From contig NZ_QJRI01000178.1 of the NCBI RefSeq assembly GCF_003254565.1, forward strand, positions 186,001-250,000: DNA of 64,000 bases, written 5' to 3'. The position numbers and the translations under genes are program-made. Below the pieces are notes generated by a model that did no database searches, had not been told where the DNA came from, and saw only the letters and a list, made by a program, of their open reading frames with translations. Within the stretch, counting starts at the first letter, position 1. Each line of letters begins with the position of its first letter. Of the stretch, positions 24,213-33,972 are shown piece by piece. Origin of the DNA: Flavobacterium nitrogenifigens. GTDB taxonomy: Bacteria > Bacteroidota > Bacteroidia > Flavobacteriales > Flavobacteriaceae.

Positions 24213-25871
24213 TTAACCTTTGTTTTTAATATTAAAAACAGGAGATTCATAATCTTCTTTTAAATAATTTGGCGGAATCGTCGTTGTGTTTCCATCGCGC
24301 AAAGCACTGTAATGCGGCGACATAATCTCAATACCGGCAGCATTAAAAGAATCTTGAATATTCTGATGAAGCGAAGAATAAATCCGCGGCTGTTTTGTTG
24401 GCTCTTTTGTATAAACATTGATTTGATACGACACATAAAAATCGTCTAAACTGGTTTGAAGCACAAATGGTTTAGGCTCTTTTTCTGTCATATCTGTCTT
24501 TAAAGCAGCATCAATCAAAGCGGCATGAATGTCTTTCCAAGGAACATCATACCCGATTGTTACTGTAGTATGAATAAGCAGTCCATTAGTCGACTGATTT
24601 GTATTTGCCGAATAATTTGTAGAAGTACTCGATAAAACGGTAGCATTTGGAATTGTAATATCTTCAAATTTTGGTGTTCTGATTCTTGTTACTAAAGCTG
24701 TTTTTTCAATTACTTCTCCACTTACATCGCCAATTTTTATATAATCGCCAATCTTAAACGGTCGCATGTACGTAATAACCAAACCTGCCACCATATTGGC
24801 AATCGCATTAGAAGAACCGAGTGAAAATAAAACCCCAACAAATACCGAAACTCCTTTAAAAATAGGAGAATCTGAGCCCGGCAAGTACGGAAAAATAATC
24901 ACCAGCATGAAGGCATACATCAAAAGACGAATAATATTAAATGTAGGCAATGCCCAATCGCTATAAAAACCACTAATCTTAATATTCTCTGATTTTATTT
25001 CATAAAAGAAAAACTTAATTATTTTGATCGAATATTTAAAAATAATAATGATTACGATGATAGTAAATAAGCTCGGAAGAAAACCAACAAACCCCATAAA
25101 GGCAGATTTTGCAGGAGTTAAAATCCATCTGAGCAATGTTGTAGTATAGTCTTTTGTTGCTGGAAAAATGCTGAATAAAACAGGAAGCGAAAGATAGACT
25201 ATTAAAATAAGCGTTATTATTTTTATAACACCGAAGATTCGAAGCAATAAAACCAACTGCTTCTCTGGAGATAATATTTTAATGGAATTATAACTAACTC
25301 CTTTAAAATACTTTACTCTGTTTTTTACAATATATTTTTTTATAAAACTAAAAATCCTCGACGTCAAAAATAAAACTAAGCCAATTATAAGAACCAATAA
25401 CGCTGTATAGCCAATTCGTTTTGGCAATTGTGAATAATTTTCATTCTGTAAAAGTATTGCGCTTTTAATTTTATCCAGATTGCGATTGGCAATATTCTTT
25501 ATCGTAGTATTTTCTGCTTTTGCATCGGCTTCTAAAACAGACATTATTACCAAATCGCTTTGGTAGACAATATCCATAGAAACATCAGAAGGAATAACTT
25601 TTATAGAGTCTTTTTCAAAAAAGGACTCATTGTACAATCTTTTAATTTTATCTGTAATGTATTGTGCCCGTTCTTTTGCAGAAAAGGATCCAACATTATG
25701 ATAAATAAAAAAAAGTGTGTCGTTAAAAGGCTTTACAGGATAACCTTTTAGTTTTACTGCTATAGAATCTTTTTCAAGACTTTTCAGATTATTTTTCTGA
25801 GCAATTACCGAAAAAGAAAACAAGACAAAAAAGAAAGCTAATAACCTAAGTACTTTTATCCTCATATTCAA
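24213..25871 (-). CDS. MscS family mechanosensitive ion channel
   Basis: A 552-residue inner-membrane channel. It has a signal peptide (MNMRIKVLRLLAFFFVLFSF...IAQ), an extracytoplasmic N-terminal domain of about 120 residues, and about five helices. The MscS pore helix and beta domain include GSSNAIANMVAGLVITYMRP and FKIGDYIKIGDVSGEVIEKT (about 365-400), then TPKFEDITIPNATVLSS. It gates in response to membrane tension during osmotic downshock. The large N-terminal domain is a common elaboration in Bacteroidota. It is downstream of the polysaccharide genes but separated by about 90 bases and probably independent. Confidence 0.9.
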   Translation of the reverse strand: MNMRIKVLRLLAFFFVLFSFSVIAQKNNLKSLEKDSIAVKLKGYPVKPFNDTLFFIYHNVGSFSAKERAQYITDKIKRLYNESFFEKDSIKVIPSDVSMDIVYQSDLVIMSVLEADAKAENTTIKNIANRNLDKIKSAILLQNENYSQLPKRIGYTALLVLIIGLVLFLTSRIFSFIKKYIVKNRVKYFKGVSYNSIKILSPEKQLVLLLRIFGVIKIITLILIVYLSLPVLFSIFPATKDYTTTLLRWILTPAKSAFMGFVGFLPSLFTIIVIIIIFKYSIKIIKFFFYEIKSENIKISGFYSDWALPTFNIIRLLMYAFMLVIIFPYLPGSDSPIFKGVSVFVGVLFSLGSSNAIANMVAGLVITYMRPFKIGDYIKIGDVSGEVIEKTALVTRIRTPKFEDITIPNATVLSSTSTNYSANTNQSTNGLLIHTTVTIGYDVPWKDIHAALIDAALKTDMTEKEPKPFVLQTSLDDFYVSYQINVYTKEPTKQPRIYSSLHQNIQDSFNAAGIEIMSPHYSALRDGNTTTIPPNYLKEDYESPVFNIKNKG

Positions 25872-25960
25872 TTAGAAATAAATTAGTTATCCTTTCTAAC
25901 AAATATAGAAACAAAAAAGCTACGATTTTAAATTATTTACATTTTTCCTACAACACCCAA

Positions 25961-27430
25961 TTAGATTTTAATCCCAATCTTTTTAAGAATGGAATCTATA
26001 ACATTATTAATATCTGGAGATATCTTGAATTTATAGTTCAAATACAGATACACAATAGTTACTAATATCGATTTTAAAGCAATACTGATTAATTGGAAAA
26101 ATGGAAATTCCCAGAAATAAAACACTAAAAACAATACAAATGTTAGTACCATCGAATGAATGGTCTGTTTGGTAAAAGGATACAAATCTAGCTTCTTAAC
26201 TACAAAAAGTAATTTTGCCAAACTATATAATGTAATAGATAAAAGTGTTGCAAATGCCGAACCCATAATTCCGAAATGAGGAATAAACAGCATATTTAAA
26301 ATCACGGTCAGGACAACCAGCATTAATCCTAAATACAATACCATTCGGTAATATTTGGTATTGAAAATAATAGCGTTGTTATTTCCTAAAATCAGATCAA
26401 AATATTTAGAAAGACCGATCATAAATACAACTGAGATACCACCACTATATTCCTTTGGAACCAACTCATATAATTGTCTGATATTCACAAAAATGCACAG
26501 CATTACAAATCCGCCGACGATCTGTAAATTAATTGACGTTTTTTTGTACAGCTGATTCAATTCGTCATGTTTATTTTCATGCATTAATTTGGCTGTAATT
26601 GGATATACGATTTGGTGCATGGCGCGACTCGGCACCGAAATAACCAAAGCGATATAAGTAGCAACTGAATAATAAGCGATATTCTCAATCTTCATATATT
26701 GATTCAGCATCAGCTTATCACCATCTAGAAGCAAATTGGCTACGCTTCCTGACAAGATAATATAAAAAGTATACTCCATTACCGCCTTTACATTTTCAGG
26801 TATTGTAATCTGGAAATTAGGCTTTTTGATATAAAATGCATAAAACATGGTTACAATAAAAGCTAAAAAGTAAATCCCTGCAGTAACGTAAACAAACTGA
26901 ACCAAACTGATCCAATTGAAATATAAACCAATTAAGGCAAATGTAGAAAGCAATCTTAAACCGACTTCTTTAATAAAGTTCCCAAAAACGGAATGCATAT
27001 GCACTCTCGCCCAGGCATAAAAAATTTCAAAATAAGCCATACAGATTCCGATAAACGGAATAAGAAGCATAAACTCACGAACAACTGGGTTTTCTTTCGA
27101 GACAAAATCGGTTATATCATCGTAGAAGAAGATTCCGATAAGCCCTAACGGAATACACATTAAAACGGGAAACAGTGCTGTAAAAGATAGAAACTGCTCT
27201 CTTTCTTCTTCTGTTTTATACTGCGAATAAAATTTTACAAGCGTATTTTGCATTCCAATTGCAAACAAAGGCATAATTACGTTTGCTGCAGAAGTAATAT
27301 AATTTGTTAATGCGTAATAAGTTGCCCCAAGAAAAACGGGATAAAGATATAATGTATTAATGGCTCCGATACCAAAACCAATGTATGTAATTATAGTGTT
27401 TTTAAAAGACTGATTTAAGACAATACCCAT
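25961..27430 (-). CDS. polysaccharide flippase (Wzx/MATE-like oligosaccharide transporter)
   Basis: A 489-residue polytopic protein with about 12-14 helices of the polysaccharide-export/flippase superfamily (MVF/MOP fold). It would flip lipid-linked sugar units across the inner membrane. Recognisable parts are the N-terminal FKNTIITYIGFGIGAINTLYL (two segments) and GSVANLLLDGDKLMLNQYM (about 225-243), a typical flippase signature region, plus the C-terminal IKISPDINNVI. It is the third gene in a leftward group with a glycosyltransferase (27465) and a YfhO protein (28807), which fits surface-polysaccharide synthesis. The substrate is unknown. Confidence 0.85.
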   Translation of the reverse strand: MGIVLNQSFKNTIITYIGFGIGAINTLYLYPVFLGATYYALTNYITSAANVIMPLFAIGMQNTLVKFYSQYKTEEEREQFLSFTALFPVLMCIPLGLIGIFFYDDITDFVSKENPVVREFMLLIPFIGICMAYFEIFYAWARVHMHSVFGNFIKEVGLRLLSTFALIGLYFNWISLVQFVYVTAGIYFLAFIVTMFYAFYIKKPNFQITIPENVKAVMEYTFYIILSGSVANLLLDGDKLMLNQYMKIENIAYYSVATYIALVISVPSRAMHQIVYPITAKLMHENKHDELNQLYKKTSINLQIVGGFVMLCIFVNIRQLYELVPKEYSGGISVVFMIGLSKYFDLILGNNNAIIFNTKYYRMVLYLGLMLVVLTVILNMLFIPHFGIMGSAFATLLSITLYSLAKLLFVVKKLDLYPFTKQTIHSMVLTFVLFLVFYFWEFPFFQLISIALKSILVTIVYLYLNYKFKISPDINNVIDSILKKIGIKI

Positions 27431-27464
27431 TTCTTGAGTTTAGATTGTATTTTGTTTTTAATGA

Positions 27465-28751
27465 TTATCCTTTAATCAGCTGTGCTAATTGTTTGGTTAG
27501 GTTTTTTCTCGAATATTGCTGTAAACCAATCCCATGCGATTGTAATTTCCCTTCCAAAAACTGATTAAAAAAGTCCAAAATTACACTTTTTAATTTCGCT
27601 TTTTCAGAATAATCAAAAAATACTCCAGTATTCGTCTGTGTAACGATATCAGCAAAGTCAGAACCTTGAGGCCCAATAGCAATTATTGGACGGTTTGAGA
27701 CCATATATTCGAATAATTTTCCTGGAATAATACTTTTAGTATCCTCAGAATTAATTTCTATTAAAAGCAAAACTTGAGATTTTCTTTGGTGTGCAACGGC
27801 TTCTTTATGAGAAACGTAACCCACTAAATTCAAATAATCTTTTAATTGATGTTCTTGAATAGCATCCAAAACTTCCTGACTTACTGCTCCAATTAATTTA
27901 ATTTCTAAATGAGATTTAAATTCCGGAACTTCTTTAAGTAATTCAACTAAAACTTCCCATAAAAATGGCGGGTTTCTATCAGACAAGAAAGAACCAATAT
28001 GAGCTAAAGTGAATTTCGTATCTAAAGTCTGTTTTTCGACAGTTTCAACATCGTAACCGTTTGTAATTACCGTAATTGGTTTATTGGTAATAGCTTCAAA
28101 TTCAGTTTTTGTTGTTTTACTAGTTACAATGATTTCGTCTGCAGAATTAAGTACTTTATGCTCTAAATTTTTATGTTTTTTTTCGGCGTAAGAAGATAGA
28201 CGAAGTGCTTTATGATAGCCAATTGTAGTCCAAGGATCGCGAAAATCAGCAAACCATTTTACTTTTAATTTCTGCTGTAATTCAAGACCAATTAAGTGCA
28301 AACTATGTGGCGGCCCAGAAGTTACAATCGTGTCAATATTATTTTCTTGAATGTATTTTTCTAAATAAGAAACTGATGGTTTTACCCAAAAAACACGGGC
28401 ATCTGGAATAAAAAGATTTCCTCTAACCCAAAGAAATGTCTTATCTAAAAAAGTCTGTTTTTTCTTTTGCGGAAAAATGCCAGAACTAATTTTCTTGGTT
28501 TTATTTTTCGAAAAAATGGAAGCCAATTGATAAGGCTCCCAAATTTTATTCTTTAAAACAATTACTTTATCTGATATTTCACTTACCAAACCTTCATCAA
28601 CAATTGGATAAGTCGGGTTTTCTGGAACATAAACTATGGGCTGAACGTCAAATTCAGGTAGATATTTTACAAATTTCAACCAACGTTGCACTCCTGGCCC
28701 ACCCGCAGGCGGAAAGTAATAGGTAATTATTAAAAGTTTTTTTTGTTCCAT
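27465..28751 (-). CDS. glycosyltransferase, GT4-like
   Basis: A 428-residue GT-B-fold glycosyltransferase, cytosolic face of the membrane. The N-terminal sugar-acceptor domain starts LLIITYYFPPAGGPGVQRW (about 5-23), typical of GT4 enzymes in Bacteroidota. The C-terminal donor domain has NGYDVETVEKQ, FTLAHIGSFLSDRNPPFLW (about 247-265), VSHKEAVAHQRKSQVLLLIE and GKLFEYMVSNRPIIAIGP (about 343-360). It transfers a sugar during glycan assembly. It starts 55 bases downstream of the YfhO gene, across a repeat element. The specific sugar cannot be read. Confidence 0.85.
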   Translation of the reverse strand: MEQKKLLIITYYFPPAGGPGVQRWLKFVKYLPEFDVQPIVYVPENPTYPIVDEGLVSEISDKVIVLKNKIWEPYQLASIFSKNKTKKISSGIFPQKKKQTFLDKTFLWVRGNLFIPDARVFWVKPSVSYLEKYIQENNIDTIVTSGPPHSLHLIGLELQQKLKVKWFADFRDPWTTIGYHKALRLSSYAEKKHKNLEHKVLNSADEIIVTSKTTKTEFEAITNKPITVITNGYDVETVEKQTLDTKFTLAHIGSFLSDRNPPFLWEVLVELLKEVPEFKSHLEIKLIGAVSQEVLDAIQEHQLKDYLNLVGYVSHKEAVAHQRKSQVLLLIEINSEDTKSIIPGKLFEYMVSNRPIIAIGPQGSDFADIVTQTNTGVFFDYSEKAKLKSVILDFFNQFLEGKLQSHGIGLQQYSRKNLTKQLAQLIKG

Positions 28752-28759
28752 ATTTAAAT

Positions 28760-28856
28760 TATACAGAGATTCACAAAGTCAGCACTGAGTATCACAAAGA
28801 TTTTTTTTAATTATTTTGAGTATCTCTGTGACTTTTTTGCGAATCTTTGCGGTAGA
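28760..28856. repeat. GCAAAG / CAGAGAT palindromic element that encodes a protein tail
   Basis: Words ACAGAGATTCACAAAGTCA (about 28762-28780) and, in the other orientation, GAGTATCTCTGTGAC and GCGAATCTTTGC (about 28818-28851) form an imperfect palindrome with an A/T-rich centre. Its right arm lies inside the coding end of the YfhO gene. The words belong to the same family as the middle layers of the element at 16151. Confidence 0.55.
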
Positions 28857-31266
28857 ATTTCTCAAAATAAATCCCTGCACATAAAAGCAACAGCATTCCA
28901 ATTGAACTTATTAAAGTAATTGTTCCTCCAGTTTTAATAATCTGAGGTTCAAATTTAAATTCGATAGTGTGTTTTCCAGCAGGAACTTCCATAGCTCTTA
29001 GAACATAATCAACTGGGAAATGATCTGTCAATTTTCCATCTATATAAGCGTTCCAGCCATTTTTATAATACATTTCAGAGAACACAGCTAAACCATCTCC
29101 ATTATTTTCTGATTTGTATTTAATATAATTTGGCTTATAAGTAACAACTTTGATAGTTCCTGTTGTATCGAAGGCTTTCTTTAATCTCGCATTTTGGAAT
29201 TTGCTTTCATGTTCGTGAACATTGAAAACGGCTACTTTTTTAGTGTCTAAAGTATTTAGCGCCTTCATTACATCGTCTGGTTTGTTTACCAGTTTTACCG
29301 ACTCCACAAACCAAGCATTTCCGTTAGCATCTGGATTAACCGCAGGAATTTGGTTTCCGTCTTTATCCACTTGAATAACATACTTAACATTCAACATATT
29401 AAGCACTTCTAAATTATTTTTAGCAATTTGGTAATCATATAATTGCTGCATTCTTCTTGGTCGTACAGCACTATAACCTCCAATTGTTTTATGGAAATAA
29501 GATGATCTTCCTTGCAATTGTCCCTGAAGATCAAATACACGATAAACTGAAGTATCTTTTAAAATTTGTGCATCTGCCTGTGTTTCTTGAAAAGGTGCTG
29601 CAATTTGAACTGGGCTCACAAAATCTTTAGCAGAAACATATTTTTTATCGACAAAAAACAAATCAAAAATCATCACGATTCCAACCACAATTAAAGTTGT
29701 AGTTTGAGAGAATTTGTTCTTTACAAACATCCAAAGAACCACAAATGTCACTATAATTAAGAATCCAGATCTTAACAAATCTGCATAGTACATGGTCATT
29801 CTGTCTTCTCTTAAAGCATCAACAAATCCTGGCCCGTAGCTTTCCAAATAAACATTATCGTTCATTCCTGTAAAATGGAAGAAGCTTTTTGCTATTAGAA
29901 GAATAACCAGAACCCCTAAACCAAAAACTCCTGTCTGCACTAATGCTTTCTGCTGTAATTTCGGCTCGTCTTTAGCTTTAAAAAATGACTGTAATCCCAT
30001 AACGGCTAAAACAGGGAAACATAATTCTAATATAACCTGAATTGAAGATACGGCTCTAAATTTATCGTAAAGCGGAACATATTCAATAAAAAAGTCTGTC
30101 AATAAAGAGAAGTTTTTTCCCCAAGAAAGCACTAAAGTAAAAAGCGCTCCGGTAAGGAAAACATATTTAATTTTTCTTTCGTCTATAAATAAAGCTAAAA
30201 CTGCCAAAAAGAAAACTACAGCCCCAATGTAAGCTGGTGCCGAAACAATTGGCTGATCTCCCCAATAGGTAGGCATTCCCGAAACAAAATCTTGAGCTTG
30301 AGAAGCAGGAACTCCTTGTTCAAGCATAAATGCGTACATACGGCTGTCTGTACCTACATTTTCGTGGCTAGAACCTCCAAAAATTCTTGGAGCAATTAAA
30401 TTTAAACTTTCTGCTATACCATAACTATATTCTGTAATATAATCTGTGGTCATCGATGCAGTGGTTTCGTTTTTAGATCCGTCTGGATTAAAAGTCAGCT
30501 CGCTTTTATCTCTGATACTATATTTAGCATATTCGTTTGTTGCCATTAAATTACCTGCATTGGCACCTAAGGCAAAAATTCCAGCAACTAATAAAACTCC
30601 ACAAGAAATTAGAAGTCCTTTAAAATCTTTTTCTTTGATATAATTAAAAGCAAAATAACCTGAAAGTATCAATAAGAAAATCAATAAATAATAGGTCATC
30701 TGGAAGTGATTGGCACTTATTTCTAGTGCTACGGCAAACATAGTGAGCAGACCGCCCTTAATATACTTCTTCTGAAAGACCAGTATAAAACCCGCAATTA
30801 CCAAAGGCATATAAGCTATTGCATGCGCTTTTGCATTATGTCCAACTCCTAAAATGATAATCATATAAGTTGAAAAACCAAATGCAATTGAACCTATAAA
30901 GGCTTTTAAAGGATCTGTTTTTAAAACTAATAATAAACCATAAAAACCAAGGAAATATAAGAATAAGTAATCTGCAGGACGTGGAAGAAAACGCAAAACG
31001 TCATCAACTTTACCAATAAAATCGTTCGGATAATTTGCTCCAAGCTGATACGTTGGCATACCTCCAAAAGCAGAGTTTGTCCAATAAGGTTCAGCATTTT
31101 CTACTGCTCTAAAGTCATTTTGCTCTTTTGCCATTCCGGTGTATTGAGCAATATCAGACTGGAAGATTTGTTTTCCTTGTAGAACTGGATAAAAATAAAT
31201 TAATGAAACAAAAATAAAGCCCAAGATAACAAGGGCATGCGGATAGAACTTATTTACTATTTTCAA
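28807..31266 (-). CDS. YfhO family membrane protein
   Basis: An 819-residue polytopic protein of the YfhO family (PF09586), GT-C-like. There are about 12 helices in the first 550 residues, then an extracytoplasmic C-terminal domain (YNYQIAKNNLEVLNMLNVKY, MYYKNGWNAYIDGKLTDHFP) and a final helix (about 785-803). YfhO proteins are implicated in glycosylation of surface polymers. The first loop contains IAQYTGMAKEQNDFR. The last ~15 residues (YRKDSQKSHRDTQNN) are read from a palindromic repeat, so the C-terminus has been altered. It belongs to the leftward group with the glycosyltransferase and flippase. Confidence 0.85.
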   Translation of the reverse strand: MKIVNKFYPHALVILGFIFVSLIYFYPVLQGKQIFQSDIAQYTGMAKEQNDFRAVENAEPYWTNSAFGGMPTYQLGANYPNDFIGKVDDVLRFLPRPADYLFLYFLGFYGLLLVLKTDPLKAFIGSIAFGFSTYMIIILGVGHNAKAHAIAYMPLVIAGFILVFQKKYIKGGLLTMFAVALEISANHFQMTYYLLIFLLILSGYFAFNYIKEKDFKGLLISCGVLLVAGIFALGANAGNLMATNEYAKYSIRDKSELTFNPDGSKNETTASMTTDYITEYSYGIAESLNLIAPRIFGGSSHENVGTDSRMYAFMLEQGVPASQAQDFVSGMPTYWGDQPIVSAPAYIGAVVFFLAVLALFIDERKIKYVFLTGALFTLVLSWGKNFSLLTDFFIEYVPLYDKFRAVSSIQVILELCFPVLAVMGLQSFFKAKDEPKLQQKALVQTGVFGLGVLVILLIAKSFFHFTGMNDNVYLESYGPGFVDALREDRMTMYYADLLRSGFLIIVTFVVLWMFVKNKFSQTTTLIVVGIVMIFDLFFVDKKYVSAKDFVSPVQIAAPFQETQADAQILKDTSVYRVFDLQGQLQGRSSYFHKTIGGYSAVRPRRMQQLYDYQIAKNNLEVLNMLNVKYVIQVDKDGNQIPAVNPDANGNAWFVESVKLVNKPDDVMKALNTLDTKKVAVFNVHEHESKFQNARLKKAFDTTGTIKVVTYKPNYIKYKSENNGDGLAVFSEMYYKNGWNAYIDGKLTDHFPVDYVLRAMEVPAGKHTIEFKFEPQIIKTGGTITLISSIGMLLLLCAGIYFEKFYRKDSQKSHRDTQNN

Positions 31267-31315
31267 TTTTGGCTAGTTTGGGTTAAAATGAATCCTAAAT
31301 TTTCAGGACACAAAT

Positions 31316-31609
31316 CTAATCTATTTCTTCGTAATCGACATACTCTCCCACTTTTTTGGTTTCGCGCGGATTTTTAGCATTAGCAGTATTAATGATTATT
31401 TCATCATTATTATTTGTATTGCGATTGTTCTGATATGTATTGCCTTGATTATACTGCTGCTGCTGTCTTTGAAAATTTTCACTAGCATTCTCTACCGCCT
31501 TTTTAACCAATACTGGCAAAAAGATTCTAGCTAAAAATTTAAAAATGTAATAAAAAGCTATAACCCACATGATGGTTTTAAACAAACCTGAAAATGATGC
31601 TTCTTGCAT
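31316..31609 (-). CDS. DUF4834-like small membrane protein
   Basis: About 97 residues from the ATG at 31609 (MQEASFSGLFKTIMWVIAFY). The longer form from 31693 would add 28 residues from AT-rich leader DNA and is unlikely. It has one N-terminal helix (about 9-31: LFKTIMWVIAFYYIFKFLARI) and a Gln/Asn-rich middle (FQRQQQQYNQGN), and ends KKVGEYVDYEEID. This layout fits the DUF4834 family of Bacteroidota, which has no known function. It is 50 bases upstream of the YfhO gene on the same strand and is probably the first gene of that unit. Confidence 0.75.
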   Translation of the reverse strand: MQEASFSGLFKTIMWVIAFYYIFKFLARIFLPVLVKKAVENASENFQRQQQQYNQGNTYQNNRNTNNNDEIIINTANAKNPRETKKVGEYVDYEEID

Positions 31610-31732
31610 AACTATATATTTTTTTCCAAAATTAATAAATCCATTCCTTAAAAATAAAATATGAATCTTAAATAAATAATAAAATATGTACATTTGAAAT
31701 GCGTTATTATTTTTTAATCCAAAAAAAATTAT

Positions 31733-32701
31733 ATGTCCAAAATTAAAAACTTACTTGCCCCGGTACTTTTTTTTATTCCACAACTATTTTTTGCACAATA
31801 CACCGATGTTATTAATTCCAATCGTCCTGGCGAAACCATGTCAGCTTACGCTGTTGGAAAATCTGTAATTCAGGCCGAACTTGGTGTTTACGGCATTAAA
31901 GAAAAACACGATTTATTAGACTACGATGCCAGCGGGTTTGGCACTGATTTAACTATAAGATTTGGTGCTTTTCTAGAGCAATTAGAATTTATTGCAGATT
32001 TACAATATCAGGCAGAGAACTTTGATACTCCGTACACTAGCTACAAAAAAAACAATTTTAGACAGACTGTTTTAGGAGCTAAATATCTTATTTATGATCC
32101 TTATAAAAATTACAAAAGAGAAGTGAATATTTACAGTTATAAAGCCAATCGTAATTTTCAATGGCGAGAGCTGATTCCTGCGGTTTCGGTATTTGCAGGA
32201 GCAAATTTTGTTGGCGCTGACAATCCTTACTATTTTTCCCCAGATGGAGCCATTTCTCCTAAGGTTTCTATCATTACCCAAAACCTTCTTGGAGGCGGAT
32301 CTTGGGTCTTTGTTACCAATATTATTGCAGATTATATCGGTACAGACTATCCAAGTTACGGATATGTATTAACTTTGACGCACGGATTTAATGACAAATG
32401 GTCTGGTTTTCTTGAAAATCAAGGATATAAAAGCGACTTTTACAGCGATTCAATTCTGCGTACAGGTGCTGCTTATTTGCTTTCTTCAAACTTACAGGTG
32501 GATGCTTCTATAAGCACTAACTTTAAGAATACGCCTTCTATTTTATATGGCGGAGTTGGAGTATCATGGCGTTATGATGGATGGTACAAAGAAAAACAGA
32601 TAGAAAACAAAGCCGCAGCAAGAGCAAAAAAGAATCCTGACAATGAGAAACCAATAGATTATCAAGAAAGAGAAAGAAAACGTAAAGCGAAATACGAATA
32701 A
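31733..32701 (+). CDS. secreted beta-barrel-type outer membrane protein (transporter-like)
   Basis: A 322-residue protein with a signal peptide (MSKIKNLLAPVLFFIPQLFFAQ). The mature part is rich in alternating hydrophobic residues and aromatics at strand ends (VINSNRPGETMSAYAVGKSVIQ, LTIRFGAFLEQLEFIADLQYQ, ILYGGVGVSWRYDGW), typical of PF13557/MetA-like outer-membrane barrels. The NSNRPGE/SAYAVGK start is characteristic of that group. The C-terminal ~40 residues are charged and helical (KAAARAKKNPDNEK, YQERERKRKAKYE) and do not look like barrel, so the last strand is followed by a cytoplasmic- or periplasm-facing tail. Cargo unknown. Confidence 0.7.
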   Translation: MSKIKNLLAPVLFFIPQLFFAQYTDVINSNRPGETMSAYAVGKSVIQAELGVYGIKEKHDLLDYDASGFGTDLTIRFGAFLEQLEFIADLQYQAENFDTPYTSYKKNNFRQTVLGAKYLIYDPYKNYKREVNIYSYKANRNFQWRELIPAVSVFAGANFVGADNPYYFSPDGAISPKVSIITQNLLGGGSWVFVTNIIADYIGTDYPSYGYVLTLTHGFNDKWSGFLENQGYKSDFYSDSILRTGAAYLLSSNLQVDASISTNFKNTPSILYGGVGVSWRYDGWYKEKQIENKAAARAKKNPDNEKPIDYQERERKRKAKYE

Positions 32702-32746
32702 ACATAAATAACTAGATCCTTTTTTAAGGACTCTCAATACCAACTA

Positions 32747-33865
32747 ATGATTACAATTAAAGAAGCCAAAAGCAAGAAAGAATTAACCGAATACATCAAA
32801 TTTCCTTTTTCATTATACAAGGACAATCCGTATTGGGTACCGCCTATTATTTCAGATGAATTGGCATCTTTTGATAAAACTAAAAATCCGGCTTTTGATA
32901 ATGCCGAAGCTTATTTTTACTTAGCATACAGAGACAATAAAATTGTTGGTCGAATTACTGCTATTATCAATTGGTCTGAGGTGAATAATCAACATAAAAG
33001 AAAAGTTCGTTTTGGATGGTTTGATGTAATTGATGATATTGAAGTTACTAAAGCACTTCTTGAAAAAGTATATGAATTAGGAAGAAAACACAACTTAGAA
33101 CACGCTGAAGGCCCAATGGGATTCTCAAACTTAGACAAAGTTGGAGTTCTTACTGAAGGTTTTGACCAAGTTGGAACCATGATTACTTGGTACAATCATG
33201 AATATTATGTAAGACATTTTGAAGAACTGGGGTTTCAGGTTGAAAAACAATATATTGAGAGTATTTTTCCTTTTTCTAATGTTAAACCAGAATTCTTTCA
33301 GAAAGCACAGGAGTTAATCAAGAAACGCTACGGACTTAAAGCGCTTAATTTTACCAAAACAAAAGACATTATGCCTCACGTAGACAAAATGTTTGATTTG
33401 TTTAACGAATCTTATGAAAAACTAGCTTCGTTTGTAGCTATTTCTGATGTGCAGAAAGAGTATTTTAAAAAGAAATACATCAGTTTTATCAATCCAGAAT
33501 ACATCAAATTTGTAGTTGATAAAGATGATAAACTAGTAGCTTTTAGTATTGTAATGCCAAGTTTTGTTGAAGCGCTGCAAAAAATAAGAGGTAAACTATT
33601 CCCATTTGGTTTTCTGCAATTATTAAAGGCTAAAAAACACAGTAAAGATGTTGTTTTTTACCTCATCGGAGTTCATCCAGAATATCAGAATAAAGGTGTA
33701 ACCGCTATTATTTTTGATGAATATTACAAGACTTTTTCTGCCAAAGGAATTCAGACTTGTATTAGAACTCCAGAGTTATTAGAAAATAATGCTATTCATT
33801 TACTTTGGAAAAACTTTGACCCAATTATTCACTGTCAGAGAAAGACTTATTTGAAGAATCTTTAA
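32747..33865 (+). CDS. GNAT-like acyltransferase family protein
   Basis: A 372-residue cytosolic protein. The N-terminal part has an acetyltransferase-like pattern (IKFPFSLYKDNPYWVPP, YFYLAYRDNKIVGRITAI). The C-terminal half has KLVAFSIVMPSF and FYLIGVHPEYQNKGVTAII (about 302-320), which has the GNAT motif-A form (R/Q-x-x-G-x-G/A) with an NKG turn. Homologues in Bacteroidota are sometimes labelled GTP cyclohydrolase, which nothing here supports. The acyl donor and acceptor are unknown. It is 45 bases downstream of the barrel protein gene and could be co-transcribed. Confidence 0.7.
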   Translation: MITIKEAKSKKELTEYIKFPFSLYKDNPYWVPPIISDELASFDKTKNPAFDNAEAYFYLAYRDNKIVGRITAIINWSEVNNQHKRKVRFGWFDVIDDIEVTKALLEKVYELGRKHNLEHAEGPMGFSNLDKVGVLTEGFDQVGTMITWYNHEYYVRHFEELGFQVEKQYIESIFPFSNVKPEFFQKAQELIKKRYGLKALNFTKTKDIMPHVDKMFDLFNESYEKLASFVAISDVQKEYFKKKYISFINPEYIKFVVDKDDKLVAFSIVMPSFVEALQKIRGKLFPFGFLQLLKAKKHSKDVVFYLIGVHPEYQNKGVTAIIFDEYYKTFSAKGIQTCIRTPELLENNAIHLLWKNFDPIIHCQRKTYLKNL

Positions 33866-33867
33866 AT

Positions 33868-33900
33868 TTAGTTTTCAGTCGCAGTCTCAGTTTTCAGTTT
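33868..33900. repeat. short CAGTCGCAGTCTCAGTTTTCAG copy of the ACTG element
   Basis: A one-armed relative of the element at 12730. It starts 3 bases after the stop codon of the GNAT-like gene. Confidence 0.45.
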
Positions 33901-33915
33901 TAGAAAATTAACAAT

Positions 33916-33955
33916 AAAAAAAATCCATTCGCCCCCAATAACGAATGGATTTTTT
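33916..33955. terminator. terminator (ATCCATTCG stem)
   Basis: AAAAATCCATTCG and CGAATGGATTTTT around a 10-base C-rich loop, with A- and T-runs on both sides. It acts for both convergent genes. A near-copy of the stem occurs at 34506. Confidence 0.85.
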
Positions 33956-33972
33956 ACTTTATAAAACACATC

